Position numbers and translations under genes: made by a program. From NCBI GenBank assembly GCA_947167635.1, contig CAMVIT010000002.1:44143-108142 (forward strand): a stretch of DNA of 64,000 bases, read 5' to 3'. The first letter of the stretch is position 1. Every line of letters begins with the position of its first letter. This DNA is from F23-D06 sp947167635 (GTDB lineage Bacteria > Bacteroidota > Bacteroidia > Bacteroidales > WCHB1-69). This document shows, in pieces, positions 36,021-45,241 of this stretch. Below the pieces are notes generated by a model that searched no databases, had not been told where the DNA came from, and worked only from the letters and a program-made list of their open reading frames with translations.

Positions 36021-37154
36021 ATGAAGTTTATAATTGAAGGTGCTGATACTAAGAGCAATGCGCGTGCTGGAGTAATCTCCACGGCGCATGGCGAGATTCA
36101 AACTCCGATATTCATGCCCGTGGGCACGTTAGGTGCCGTGAAGGCCATGCACATGAGGGACATGAAAAACGAAGTCAAAGCACAAATCATACTGGGAAAC
36201 ACCTATCATCTTTTTTTGCGTCCCGGCACTGATGTGCTGGAGCAAGTAGGCGGCTTGCACAAGTTCAACGGCTGGGATCGCCCCATACTGACAGACAGTG
36301 GCGGCTTCCAGGTCTTCTCCCTCAGCCAACGACGCAAAATCGATCCCGAGGAGGGCGTTTGGTTCCAGTCGCACATCGACGGCTCGCGTCATCTCTTCAG
36401 CCCTGAACGAGTGATGGACATCCAACGCTCCATTGGCGCCGACATCATCATGCAGTTCGACGAGTGCATCCCGTATCCTTGCGAGTACGATTATGCCAAA
36501 AAATCAATGGAAACCACTTATAAGTGGCTGTTGCGCTGCAAGAAACGTCTGGATGAGACGCCACCGCTCTATGGATATGAACAGACATTGTTCCCTATTG
36601 TGCAGGGTGGGGTATATCACGACCTGCGCGCCCGCTCCGCCGAGTATGTGGCCTCACTGGGCTGCGACGGGAACGCCATCGGTGGGGTAGCGGTAGGGGA
36701 GCCCACCGAAAAAATCTATGAAATCACGGATTATTGCTGCCAAATTCTGCCCAAAGACAAACCAAGATACCTGATGGGAGTCGGAACGCCAGCTAATATA
36801 TTGGAAAACATTGCGTTAGGTGTTGATATGTTTGACTGCGTGATGCCCACGCGCAATGGTCGCAACGGCATGATTTTCACCTGGGACGGAATTCTCAACA
36901 TGCGCAACGAAAAATGGAAAAACGATTTCACACCCATCGATGCAAACAGCGAAATGTTCGCCGACCGTGAATATACACGCGCGTATCTGCGTCATCTGTA
37001 TGTATCCGGCGAGATGCTGGGGCCGATGATCGGCAGCATCCACAATTTGCATTTTTATCTGGAGCTTGTGACAACCGCCCGTGCGAAAATTCTCGATGGA
37101 ACGTTCGCAACATGGAAAAATGAAATTGTCGGACGGATATCAAAACGACTGTAG
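36021..37154 (+). CDS. tgt: tRNA-guanine transglycosylase
   Basis: A 377-residue enzyme that exchanges G34 of GUN tRNAs for a queuine precursor. It shows AHGEIQTPIFMPVGTLGAVK, ILGNTYHLFLRPG, ILTDSGGFQVFSL (catalytic Asp), FPIVQGGVYHDLR, GVGTPANILENIALGVDMFDCVMPTRNGRNG (nucleophile Asp) and RAYLRHLYVSGEMLG. The three Cys of the structural zinc site (CxCxxC before YSRAYL) are replaced: the aligned stretch is ANSEMFADREYTRAYL, with Ser, Met and Asp in their places. The His ligand (IHNL) remains. Confidence 0.95.
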   Translation: MKFIIEGADTKSNARAGVISTAHGEIQTPIFMPVGTLGAVKAMHMRDMKNEVKAQIILGNTYHLFLRPGTDVLEQVGGLHKFNGWDRPILTDSGGFQVFSLSQRRKIDPEEGVWFQSHIDGSRHLFSPERVMDIQRSIGADIIMQFDECIPYPCEYDYAKKSMETTYKWLLRCKKRLDETPPLYGYEQTLFPIVQGGVYHDLRARSAEYVASLGCDGNAIGGVAVGEPTEKIYEITDYCCQILPKDKPRYLMGVGTPANILENIALGVDMFDCVMPTRNGRNGMIFTWDGILNMRNEKWKNDFTPIDANSEMFADREYTRAYLRHLYVSGEMLGPMIGSIHNLHFYLELVTTARAKILDGTFATWKNEIVGRISKRL

Positions 37155-37343
37155 TTTTTTCTGTATTTTCCACAGATTCTTCATTAACGAAATTGGCTTT
37201 ATATACTGCGTACATCTGGGGAATCTTGCAGAGATGCATTTGTCTGATAATTTATATTATGTTAAATAGAAATTATGGGGCAGCAAGCACCATAGGGCTT
37301 CCCCCATTACGATGCATATAAATGAATCATGTTAACATAAAAA

Positions 37344-37369
37344 AAACGGTACATGGACATGTACCGTTT
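37344..37369 (-). terminator. Terminator of the DPM1-like gene
   Basis: A perfect 12-bp stem, AAACGGTACATG/CATGTACCGTTT, with a 2-base spacer. A long T run follows on the minus strand. A smaller GCCCC/GGGGC hairpin lies at 37383-37396. Confidence 0.8.
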
Positions 37370-37412
37370 CTACCGAGCTTTTGCCCCTGACGGGGCTGCT
37401 TAAGGAAAATAT

Positions 37413-38156
37413 TTATCTGTTTCTAATGTTCTTCTTCCATTTCTTCGTCATACTCCTGAATTTCAAGCCAATGACTCCAAAGATGGCCTCCTTGAAGATT
37501 CCTCCGCTCATCTTGGACGTTCCCATAGTACGATCCCTGAAAATGATGGGCACCTCAACAATCTTGAATCCAAGTTTGTATGTAGTATATTTCATTTCGA
37601 TCTGGAAACCATACCCAACATGTTTGATTTCATTGAAGTTTATGGTTTTCAATACATTAGAACGATAACACTTGAATCCAGCGGTGGTATCGTTGACCGG
37701 GATGCCCAGTATGGTGCGCACATACATGGAACCGAAATATGACATCAACAGGCGTCCGAGCGGCCAGTTGACAACGCTGATGCCCTGACAATAGCGTGAT
37801 CCGATGGCCAAATCGGCATTTTGCTCGACACAAGCATCATAAAGGCGTTGCAGGTCGTGCGGGTCATGGGAAAAGTCGGCGTCCATTTCAAAGAAGAAAT
37901 CGTAGTTGCGTTCCAAACCCCACTTGAAACCGTGAATGTAGGCCGTGCCCAGTCCCAACTTGCCGGCACGCTCCTCAATGAACAACCTGCCCTCAAACTC
38001 CTTCATCAATCCTTTCACAATATCGGCTGTGCCGTCGGGTGAATTATCGTCAATGATGAGAATGTGCACGTCAATGATGCCGAAAATGGCACGGATGATG
38101 TTCTCAATGTTTTCTTTTTCCTTGTAGGTCGGAATAATGACCAATCTTTTATCCAT
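37413..38156 (-). CDS. Polyprenol-phosphate mannosyltransferase-like GT2 (DPM1 type)
   Basis: A 247-residue cytosolic GT2 enzyme with KRLVIIPTYKEKENIENIIRAIF, HILIIDDNSPDGTADIV, LGLGTAYIHGFKWGLE, FFFEMDADFSHDPHDL (DxD) and PVNDTTAGFKCYRSNVL. This is the dolichyl-phosphate-mannose-synthase pattern without a C-terminal membrane domain. It would load a sugar onto polyprenyl phosphate and could supply GT39-type transferases such as the one at 3.5-5.1 kb; that link is inference. It starts 12 bases after the secreted EEP gene. Confidence 0.88.
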   Translation of the reverse strand: MDKRLVIIPTYKEKENIENIIRAIFGIIDVHILIIDDNSPDGTADIVKGLMKEFEGRLFIEERAGKLGLGTAYIHGFKWGLERNYDFFFEMDADFSHDPHDLQRLYDACVEQNADLAIGSRYCQGISVVNWPLGRLLMSYFGSMYVRTILGIPVNDTTAGFKCYRSNVLKTINFNEIKHVGYGFQIEMKYTTYKLGFKIVEVPIIFRDRTMGTSKMSGGIFKEAIFGVIGLKFRSMTKKWKKNIRNR

Positions 38157-38168
38157 GGGTATTAAATT

Positions 38169-39191
38169 TTATTTCGAAAGAATGATATAGACCGGCAGAT
38201 GGTCGCTGTAGCCGCCCTGATAGTTTCCGCCGGCGAAAGTGCGGAACGGATAACCTCTGTAGGAACCGGTCTTGGTGAACATGAAATCTTTGCGGAAAAC
38301 ATGCGCCGACACGAATCTGTAGGTGTTCGGACGGGCCCACATCAGTCCGCCGGAGACCACTATATTGTCAAGCATCTCCCAGGAGTCGCGATACGCGTAT
38401 GATCCGATACCGTTATGGAACATTTTCCACATCGGATTATACAAATCATTGAGGGTAACGCTCTTTTCATTGGTCTTAGTGCCAAGGCACTGCATAATGG
38501 CCTTGGAATTGGGGTTGTCGTTCAAGTCGCCCATAAGGATGAACTTGGCACCGGGATGTTTCTGCTGGATATTGTCAGCTATTTGTCGCGACAGTTTGCC
38601 GGCGGCCAATCGTCCCGGAAGGCTCCTGCGCTCACCTCCAGCCTTGGATGGCCAGTGATTCACCAAAATATACAAGGTGTCGGTGTTGTCGAGAACACCT
38701 GTCATCAGCCATTGGTCACGGGAAATAAATTCGGGCTGGTCAGGCACCACCAATGGGAACGAGGCCGTATCTATGACGCGGAAGCGTGCGGGGTCGTAGA
38801 AGAAGGAGACGTCCACTCCCCTTCTGTCGGGCGAATCATGATGACAAACCTTCAAATTGTAAGGTCTCAATCTTTCCGTGTTGGCCAAGTCCAACAACAC
38901 ATTCTCGTTTTCCACCTCGGAGAGACCTAAAACCACCATTCCCCCATCCAGTTTCATCATTTCACTGATCACAATGGACAGGTTTTCCAACTTGGCATGA
39001 TAGCGTTCCGATGTCCATTGATAATCGCCTTGTGGCAAAAATTGTTCATCATTTTTGGCGGGATCGTTAATTGTATCAAACAGATTCTCAACATTATAAA
39101 ATCCTATCACAGCCTTCTTCCCCGGTTGGGCCCATACACTGGCATGTAACAGTGTCAATGCAAGCAGTATCAATAAAGGTATTCTTTTCAT
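38169..39191 (-). CDS. Secreted endonuclease/exonuclease/phosphatase family protein
   Basis: A 340-residue exported protein (signal peptide ending SVWAQ) with the EEP fold: VIGFYNVENLFDTINDP, VLGLSEVENENVLLDL (metal Glu), LVNHWPSKAGGERRS, FILMGDLNDNPNS (catalytic Asp-Asn) and GGYSDHLPVYI (C-terminal Asp-His). The substrate may be nucleic acid or a phosphate ester. It is transcribed from the box at 39211-39218 together with the DPM1-like gene. Confidence 0.9.
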   Translation of the reverse strand: MKRIPLLILLALTLLHASVWAQPGKKAVIGFYNVENLFDTINDPAKNDEQFLPQGDYQWTSERYHAKLENLSIVISEMMKLDGGMVVLGLSEVENENVLLDLANTERLRPYNLKVCHHDSPDRRGVDVSFFYDPARFRVIDTASFPLVVPDQPEFISRDQWLMTGVLDNTDTLYILVNHWPSKAGGERRSLPGRLAAGKLSRQIADNIQQKHPGAKFILMGDLNDNPNSKAIMQCLGTKTNEKSVTLNDLYNPMWKMFHNGIGSYAYRDSWEMLDNIVVSGGLMWARPNTYRFVSAHVFRKDFMFTKTGSYRGYPFRTFAGGNYQGGYSDHLPVYIILSK

Positions 39192-39210
39192 CGATGAAAA
39201 ATTTTAGGTG

Positions 39211-39218
39211 CAAAAATA
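39211..39218 (-). promoter_or_regulatory. -7 box for the EEP gene
   Basis: TATTTTTG followed by C on the minus strand, 20 bases upstream of the ATG. Confidence 0.65.
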
Positions 39219-39258
39219 CAAAAAAAGCAATTGTCTTTTCATTTTTTGAATATTCGAC

Positions 39259-39297
39259 AAAAAAAAACCGCCCTCTTGCGAAGACGGTTTTTTTTGT
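39259..39297. terminator. Terminator downstream of the HMA gene
   Basis: AAAACCG...CTT-GCG-AAG...CGGTTTT hairpin with A/T runs on both sides, 17 bases beyond the HMA stop. Confidence 0.75.
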
Positions 39298-39313
39298 ATG
39301 GTTTTGTTATGGC

Positions 39314-39871
39314 TTATTTGTGACCTTGGCACTTGTGCTCGCCATTGGCTTGTCCCTGGCATTTGTGCTCGCCATTGGCTTGTCCTTGGCACTTGTGCTC
39401 GCCATTGGCATGTCCCTGGCACTTGTGCTCGCCATTGGCATGTCCCTGGCATTTGTGCTCGCCATTGGCTTGTCCTTGGCACTTGTGCTCGCCAGCTGCA
39501 TGACCCTGGCACTTGTGTTCGGCATCTTTGGAACCGCAGGAGGATTTTCCCTGACAGCATGCCGGCAGGGCGGCGCGGGCTGCCTTGTCGGCAGGCACAT
39601 TGTCGGCATTGTAGCCCAACTTGCTGATTTCCTTACGCAAAATGTCGGGATTGGTCTTCTTGGCATCGTAATTGATGGTCAGCTTGGCTGTTTTCATGTC
39701 ATACGAGTATGTTTTGACTCCTTTGAAATATGGGACATTTTCTTTGAAACGGTCTGCACATTTCTGGCATACTCCGTTGGTTTGGATCACCACCGTCTCG
39801 GTGGCGGTTTTCTGCGCGAAGGCGCTGAAACTGAAGATGGCCATAACAGCCAGGATAATCGCTTTTTTCAT
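39314..39871 (-). CDS. Exported HMA-domain protein with seven-fold HKCQG tail
   Basis: 185 residues. A signal peptide (1-20, ending SAFAQ) is followed by a heavy-metal-associated fold (about 22-90) with the metal motif NGVCQKC (Cys35, Cys38), a Cys-rich hinge (ALPACCQGKSSCGSK), then seven contiguous 10-residue units (118-185) of consensus EHKCQG(H/Q)ANG, each with one HxC pair. HMA domains bind soft metals such as copper. The tail multiplies potential His/Cys ligands and is the most striking part. The gene lies 94 bases downstream of a metal-type TonB receptor on the same strand. A role as periplasmic metal chaperone or sink is inferred. Confidence 0.85.
   Translation of the reverse strand: MKKAIILAVMAIFSFSAFAQKTATETVVIQTNGVCQKCADRFKENVPYFKGVKTYSYDMKTAKLTINYDAKKTNPDILRKEISKLGYNADNVPADKAARAALPACCQGKSSCGSKDAEHKCQGHAAGEHKCQGQANGEHKCQGHANGEHKCQGHANGEHKCQGQANGEHKCQGQANGEHKCQGHK
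39317..39520 (-). repeat. 30-base coding tandem repeats of the HMA tail
   Basis: Seven near-identical 30-base units encode EHKCQGxAxG. The DNA is almost unchanged between copies, which suggests recent expansion and variable length between strains. Confidence 0.88.
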
Positions 39872-39965
39872 TTTGATGTTGAATTTTTATGATTAAATAA
39901 TGATGAAAATCTAAAAAACTTTTGCAAGACTATTGGTTTATATGAAAAGTTTAAATGTACAAAAT

Positions 39966-42269
39966 TTATTTCAGGACATATCGGAATCCGACATATCCCA
40001 TGATGCCGGTAATCGGTGCATAGACGACAGTGGCGTCAAAGTTTGGGCCGAAAGGATCGTCGGGGGCGATAATGGGATTTTTCTGCTTGTAGTTGGTCAG
40101 GTTCTCGCCGCCGACATAGAGTTCCCATCTGCGGAATTTCTTGGTTATCTGCGCATTCAGCAGACAGTAAGCCGGGGATTTCTCGGGCAGGGCGGCATCA
40201 GGGTTGGCCTCCATGTCTGGCAGGCGTTGCGGACCATAAACCTGCAGATTGACGTTGAATTTCCATCGGTCGTAGCGGGTGCTGTAGTTCACGTTGACGA
40301 TGCCTTTGTGCGGGCTCATCAGTACTTTCTCCCGCATCACGCCATGTGTCATATACCGTACATCGTTGAAACGGTAAGCCAGCAACAGCTCAAAGCGTGT
40401 GAACGGACGCAGCGTCAGCTCCGCCTGCACGGAATGCGAGCGTGACCGGTTGTCGATACCGTTATAAATGCCGTTCAGGTTATATACATATATATAATGT
40501 ATGTCCTGATCCATGTCGATGATGGTCTGGTTGGTGAAGGTGGTGTAGAAATAGTCGAGCGTGAAGGTTGATCTGCCACCCGGCAGGGTGAAACTTTGCA
40601 CCATGCTGACACCGAGATTCCAAGCCTCTTCGGGTTGCTGCATCTGACCGTCAACATACAGAAAATCGCGGTTGGAGGTCAGCAGCGACATGTTTTCGGC
40701 CATAAAGTGGGCGGTGCGGTATCCTTTTCCGGCGGAGGCGCGCAGCGAGAGATTGTCAGCGGCCTGCCACTTGACATGCAGGCGAGGCGTCCAATAAAGT
40801 CCTGTCATGTTCCCGTAATTCATGTTATAGTCGAGACGCATGCCCGCCATTACCACCAACTTCGGCTCAATGATATAGCAGTATTCCGCAAACACCCCTG
40901 GTATCCATTCGTCCGAACGGTTATTCATTGGCATGACAGGACCGTGCGAAAAAACACGCAGATGATCAAAGAAATCATATTGCAGGCTGGCTCCTGCAGT
41001 GAGTTTGTGACGTTCTCTCTTCCCGAACTTATTGCTATACATCACATTGATGTACAGACTCTGTTGGTCAAACATATAACTGCGCGCCCCAAACAGGGCG
41101 TTGGTCCAGTTACCCGTATAGGAGACAATGGTACCGATGCTCTCATTTTTTCCCTTGAGAAGGAATCCGTTCTTGGTGATGAAGTCGAATTTCTTGTTGT
41201 CCACATGGACACCATAATGAAGCAAGTCGGGATTGAAGCCGTCCGTCTTATAATCGTGTTGTCCCCCCACCCTGTTGTCCCAGACAAAATCGACCATGGT
41301 GCGGCCTTCCCAAAACCTATTGACTTTGTAGTCCCAGCGATTCATCGCATTGATTTGCTGGTTGAGCGGAACATCCAGGAAACCGTCGTGGTTCATGTCC
41401 ATCTTCAGGAATTGAGCCCCGCCGTAGAGCATCAGCATCGTGTGTACCTTGTCGTGTTTGTCCACTTTAAAGCGCGTGGTCAGGTTCAGTTCGCTTTTTG
41501 TCATGGAATTGAGATAGAAATTGAGGAACAGCCTGTCGAAGTTGGTTTCCGGTTTCTTGTAATCGACATTGACTTGGCCGGTGATGGCCTCGAAGCCATT
41601 GGTGACGGAGGCCACGCCCTTGGAGACACTGATGGACTCCATCCAGGAACCGGGCATGAAACCAAGTCCAAACTGGTGGGAAAGGAGTCTGATGAATGGC
41701 ACATTTTCAAGGAGCACCTGGCTGTAGATACCGGCGAGTCCCAGCATGGAGATCTGGCGGGCGCCCGTGATGGCATCCGCGTATTCCATGTCCACAGCCA
41801 CGGTGCTCTCAAAACTCTCCGCGAGGTTGCAGCATGCGGCACGTCGCAGTCCCTCTTGGGAGATGACTGTCGTGAGGATGGGTTGCGTGGAGATATAAGA
41901 ACCGTCGCGTGCCACGATGCTGACTTCCGCGAGTGTGTGCGAATGGGATAGCAGCACCAAGATGTCGTTTTGGGAGCGCGGCACCACCAGGGTGTCGGGT
42001 TGGAATGTAGGGAAAGTGACTACTAAAGTGTCAGTTTGGGTGCGCTGGATGCTAAAATTGCCTCTGTTGTCGGAGAAAGCACCGGTGGTAGTATGAAGCC
42101 ATTGGACAATGGCGGATTGCACGGCTACGGTGTCGCCTGTTTCAGTCACTTCGAGCACCCGGCCATTAAGCGATTGGGCTGTCAGGGTCTCCCCCACCCC
42201 ACTCATCATGAGCAACAGGAGTAAGTATTTGATTATTTTAATGTTAGTTCTATTCTTAATGCTTGTCAT
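39966..42269 (-). CDS. TonB-dependent receptor, metal-type
   Basis: About 767 residues from ATG 42269: signal peptide (ending TLTAQ), a CarboxypepD_reg-2 domain (LNGRVLEVTETGDTVAVQSAIVQW...FSDNRGNFSI), a plug (RRAACCNLAESFESTVAVDMEYADAITGARQISMLGLAG and GVASVTNGFEAITGQVNVDYKKPE) and a 22-strand-type barrel ending GYVGFRYVLK. The Cys pair in the plug and the HMA gene downstream point to metal or metal-chelate uptake. Its start codon lies inside the last codons of the acyl-CoA ligase gene (14-base overlap), so translation is probably coupled. Confidence 0.87.
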   Translation of the reverse strand: MTSIKNRTNIKIIKYLLLLLMMSGVGETLTAQSLNGRVLEVTETGDTVAVQSAIVQWLHTTTGAFSDNRGNFSIQRTQTDTLVVTFPTFQPDTLVVPRSQNDILVLLSHSHTLAEVSIVARDGSYISTQPILTTVISQEGLRRAACCNLAESFESTVAVDMEYADAITGARQISMLGLAGIYSQVLLENVPFIRLLSHQFGLGFMPGSWMESISVSKGVASVTNGFEAITGQVNVDYKKPETNFDRLFLNFYLNSMTKSELNLTTRFKVDKHDKVHTMLMLYGGAQFLKMDMNHDGFLDVPLNQQINAMNRWDYKVNRFWEGRTMVDFVWDNRVGGQHDYKTDGFNPDLLHYGVHVDNKKFDFITKNGFLLKGKNESIGTIVSYTGNWTNALFGARSYMFDQQSLYINVMYSNKFGKRERHKLTAGASLQYDFFDHLRVFSHGPVMPMNNRSDEWIPGVFAEYCYIIEPKLVVMAGMRLDYNMNYGNMTGLYWTPRLHVKWQAADNLSLRASAGKGYRTAHFMAENMSLLTSNRDFLYVDGQMQQPEEAWNLGVSMVQSFTLPGGRSTFTLDYFYTTFTNQTIIDMDQDIHYIYVYNLNGIYNGIDNRSRSHSVQAELTLRPFTRFELLLAYRFNDVRYMTHGVMREKVLMSPHKGIVNVNYSTRYDRWKFNVNLQVYGPQRLPDMEANPDAALPEKSPAYCLLNAQITKKFRRWELYVGGENLTNYKQKNPIIAPDDPFGPNFDATVVYAPITGIMGYVGFRYVLK

Positions 42270-44064
42270 AATTGTAGATTTCTCTGCAAATGTTGTCGTA
42301 TTTCTGATAAATGACTTTGCGTTTGAGTTTAAGGGTTTGCGACAGCTCGCCTGTTTCAATACTCCACACATCGTTAATCAAACGAAATCGTTTGATTTGC
42401 TCATGATCGGCCAATGTCTTGTTCACCGAGTTGACGGCATGGTTGATCACCTCCATGAAACGGGGGTGGCTCATGTATTCGGATCGATTGGCGGGGATGC
42501 TGAGGCGGTGTCTTTTGAACTCCTCGTCCATCTTGGCAAAGGAGGGCACGATGAGTGCGGAGACGAACTTTTCGTTTTCGCCGATGACCATCACGTTGTC
42601 GATGAACGATGATTCGCGAAGTTTGGTTTCGATGACTTGCGGGGCGATGTATTTGCCAAGCGAAAGCTTGAAGATTTCCTTCTTGCGGTCGGTGATTTTC
42701 AGGAAAGAGCCATTCTCAATGGTGCCGATGTCGCCGGTATGGAACCAGCCGTCCTCGTCAATGACCTCGCGGGTGTAAGCTTCGTCCTTATAGTAGCCCT
42801 TCATGAGGCAGGGCCCCTTGGTCAGAATCTCGCCGTCATCGGCAATCTTGCACTCCACGGTGGGCAAGATTTCACCCACGCAGCCCACGCGGATGATGTG
42901 CTTGCGGGGCACGTTGACTGCAATGACAGGAGATGTCTCTGTAAGGCCGTATCCCTCATAGATGCGCACCTTGGCAGCGGTGAAGAGGCGGATGACCTTC
43001 TCTGGAATGGACGAGCCGCCAGATACCACGGTCATCTCCTTGCCGGAGAGATTCTCGCGCCACTTGCTATACACCAGCTTGTCGGCAATCTCATACTTGA
43101 GTTGGTAGAGCTTGTTGGGATTCTCGTAGTCGTACCGGGTGGCGATTTTGAACGCCCAGTCGAAAATACATTTTTTGAAGCCCTTAAGGTTTCTGCCTGC
43201 CGCATGAATCTTGTCATACATCATCTCGAACACGCGCGGCACAGCGCAGAAACCATCAGCCTTCATATCATGCATGTCTTTGGCTATTGTGGCCAAGCTC
43301 CCTGCATAATAATGACTTACTCCCATGAATTGGTAATGGTAGTTGACTGTGCGTTCATAAACATGACACAACGGCAGGAAACTCAGCATCTTGGCATGGT
43401 AGTCCAGCAGCTGGTATTCCAACGCGATGGGCAAAAAGTTGGAACAGATGTTCCTATGGGTGAGCATCACACCTTTGGAGCGTCCTGTCGTGCCGGATGT
43501 GTAGATAATGGTGGCCACGTCGTCGGGCGAGATGTTCTTCTTGTTATCTTCAATGACGCTCTTCCACTTCTCCAAGTTGCGATGCCCCATTTCCAGCAAT
43601 TCGTCCGAAGAAGTCAATCCTTCAACATGGTCAATGGCATAGACAATCGGGTGTTGCTCGATTTCCGGCAGCACCTTCTCGACACGCCGGTAGATGGTCT
43701 CCATACCAAAAACAATGCACTTGCAGTCGCAATGGTTGAGGATGTATTTGTACTCGTCGGGGTTCAAGGTCGGATAAACGGGCACATGGATCATTCCGGC
43801 GAGCATGATGCCCATGTCGAGGAAGTTCCATGCAGGACGGTTTCGCATGATGGTGACAATTTTGTCGCCCTTTTGGAATCCAAGTTCAAGAAATGACGAT
43901 GCAATGACATGTGAGTAGTTCACATAGTCCTGAATGCTGTATTTTTTCCAGCCGTCACCGTCACGTTTGGCAAAGAAATCATCCTTTTCATAGTTATATG
44001 ATATGACATCAAGAATATCAAACAATCGTGTTGGCAGCTTTGTGCCTGGTTTTAAAGTCATCAT
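42256..44064 (-). CDS. Long-chain acyl-CoA synthetase (AMP-forming)
   Basis: About 602 residues of the ANL superfamily: ATIIYTSGTTGRSKGVMLTHRN (P-loop-like), CHVYERTVNYHYQFMGVSHYYAGS, YEGYGLTETSPVIAVN, GWFHTGDIG and ITDRKKEIFKLSLGKYIAP (catalytic Lys region). It activates fatty acids with ATP and CoA. The ATG at 44064 lies 10 bases after the upstream GT2 stop. It could supply acyl-CoA to the NRPS 5 kb away, but nothing in the sequence proves that. Confidence 0.92.
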   Translation of the reverse strand: MMTLKPGTKLPTRLFDILDVISYNYEKDDFFAKRDGDGWKKYSIQDYVNYSHVIASSFLELGFQKGDKIVTIMRNRPAWNFLDMGIMLAGMIHVPVYPTLNPDEYKYILNHCDCKCIVFGMETIYRRVEKVLPEIEQHPIVYAIDHVEGLTSSDELLEMGHRNLEKWKSVIEDNKKNISPDDVATIIYTSGTTGRSKGVMLTHRNICSNFLPIALEYQLLDYHAKMLSFLPLCHVYERTVNYHYQFMGVSHYYAGSLATIAKDMHDMKADGFCAVPRVFEMMYDKIHAAGRNLKGFKKCIFDWAFKIATRYDYENPNKLYQLKYEIADKLVYSKWRENLSGKEMTVVSGGSSIPEKVIRLFTAAKVRIYEGYGLTETSPVIAVNVPRKHIIRVGCVGEILPTVECKIADDGEILTKGPCLMKGYYKDEAYTREVIDEDGWFHTGDIGTIENGSFLKITDRKKEIFKLSLGKYIAPQVIETKLRESSFIDNVMVIGENEKFVSALIVPSFAKMDEEFKRHRLSIPANRSEYMSHPRFMEVINHAVNSVNKTLADHEQIKRFRLINDVWSIETGELSQTLKLKRKVIYQKYDNICREIYNYDKH

Positions 44065-44074
44065 GGAAAACAAA

Positions 44075-45025
44075 TTATAATTTCTCGGAAATTTGATATT
44101 TATTGCGGTCTGGGTCGTTGCGGGCAATCATTTCCCCGAGGAATCCGGCCAAGAAGAGCATGAAGCCCAGCACCATGGCCAGCAGGGCCAAGAAGAAAAG
44201 AGGCTGGTCGGTCACCTGACGGAAAGGAACGCCGTGGGACTGATGCACCAATTTGGCGATGATAAGCCAAATGGCGCAGATGAAACCCACGAGAAAGGCG
44301 ATGGTGCCCCAAACACCGAAAGCGTGCATGGGCTTCTTGCCAAAACGGGTGGTGAACGAGATGGTGAGCAGGTCAAGATATCCGTTCACAAAACGGTTGA
44401 GGCCGAATTTTGTCACGCCATATTTCCGTTTCTGGTGTTGAACCACCTTCTCCCCTATCTTGTTGAAACCGGCCCACTTGGCTATCAGAGGGATATAACG
44501 GTGCATTTCGCTATAGACTTCAATGGACTTGACGACCTCCTTGCGGTAGGCCTTCAGTCCGCAGTTGAAGTCGTGCAGCTGGATGCCCGACATTTTGCGG
44601 GTTGTCCAGTTGAAAAACTTGGAGGGGATGTTCTTGGCGATCTTGGAATCGTAGCGTTTCTTCTTCCAACCGGACACCAAGTCGTATCCGTCCTCCTTGA
44701 TCATGCGGTAGAGTTCGGGAATCTCGTCGGGACTGTCCTGCAGGTCGGCGTCCATGGTGATAACCACATCGCCTTCGCAGGCTTCGAAGCCTGTGTTGAG
44801 GGCGGCCGACTTGCCATAGTTCCTGCGGAAGCGTATGCCACGGATGTTGGGGTTCTCTGCATGGAGGCGTTCCACCACAGACCACGAACTGTCGTTGGAG
44901 CCATCGTCCACCATCACCACTTCGTAAGTGTATTGGTGTTCGTCCATGACGCGCTTGATCCAAGCCGCCAACTCGGGCAGCGACTCTTCTTCGTTAAAAA
45001 GGGGTACAATTACTGATATATCCAT
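44075..45025 (-). CDS. GT2 glycosyltransferase of the GtrB/ArnC type
   Basis: A 316-residue protein: cytosolic GT-A domain (MDISVIVPLFNEEESLPELAAWI, YEVVMVDDGSNDSSW, GDVVITMDADLQDSPDEIPELY with DxD, LHDFNCGLKAYRKEV) and two C-terminal membrane segments (FGVWGTIAFLVGFICAIWLIIA; LFFLALLAMVLGFMLFLAGFLGEMIA). This is the layout of enzymes that load sugar onto undecaprenyl phosphate. It heads the GT2-acyl-CoA ligase-TonB receptor-HMA run. Confidence 0.92.
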   Translation of the reverse strand: MDISVIVPLFNEEESLPELAAWIKRVMDEHQYTYEVVMVDDGSNDSSWSVVERLHAENPNIRGIRFRRNYGKSAALNTGFEACEGDVVITMDADLQDSPDEIPELYRMIKEDGYDLVSGWKKKRYDSKIAKNIPSKFFNWTTRKMSGIQLHDFNCGLKAYRKEVVKSIEVYSEMHRYIPLIAKWAGFNKIGEKVVQHQKRKYGVTKFGLNRFVNGYLDLLTISFTTRFGKKPMHAFGVWGTIAFLVGFICAIWLIIAKLVHQSHGVPFRQVTDQPLFFLALLAMVLGFMLFLAGFLGEMIARNDPDRNKYQISEKL

Positions 45026-45102
45026 ATATTGTGTTTTTACATTTTTCTAAAGTTCAATAAATCAACAGGTTTAACCCCATGATACACTTTTTTTTAAAAG
45101 TG

Positions 45103-45110
45103 CAAAAATA
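45103..45110 (-). promoter_or_regulatory. -7 box for the GT2/acyl-CoA ligase/TonB run
   Basis: TATTTTTG followed by C on the minus strand, about 78 bases upstream of the ATG. A GCACTTTT/AAAAGTGT inverted repeat lies in the leader just after it. Confidence 0.6.
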
Positions 45111-45214
45111 ATAAAAATCTTCCATTCGCTGAAAATTAAATCAGGGTCGTCGTAAATATGCGGAAGAGCCGCATACCCACTTGTTTTTTCAAAAAACGAC
45201 ATTTACAATTTTTG

Positions 45215-45222
45215 TATTTTCG
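45215..45222 (+). promoter_or_regulatory. -7 box for the asparaginase gene
   Basis: TATTTTCG followed by C, 20 bases before the ATG at 45242. Confidence 0.65.
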
Positions 45223-45241
45223 CGGCCTAAAAATCCATCTT

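Noticed and set aside
37275..37307. ATGGGG/CCCCAT inverted repeat after tgt as an RNA gene or terminator
   Set aside because: No T run follows, the inner pairing is partial and there is no promoter, so it was not listed as a feature.
39317..39520. Regular 30-base repeats that could suggest a CRISPR array
   Set aside because: The units are directly adjacent with no spacers and are codon-phased, encoding EHKCQG units of the HMA protein.
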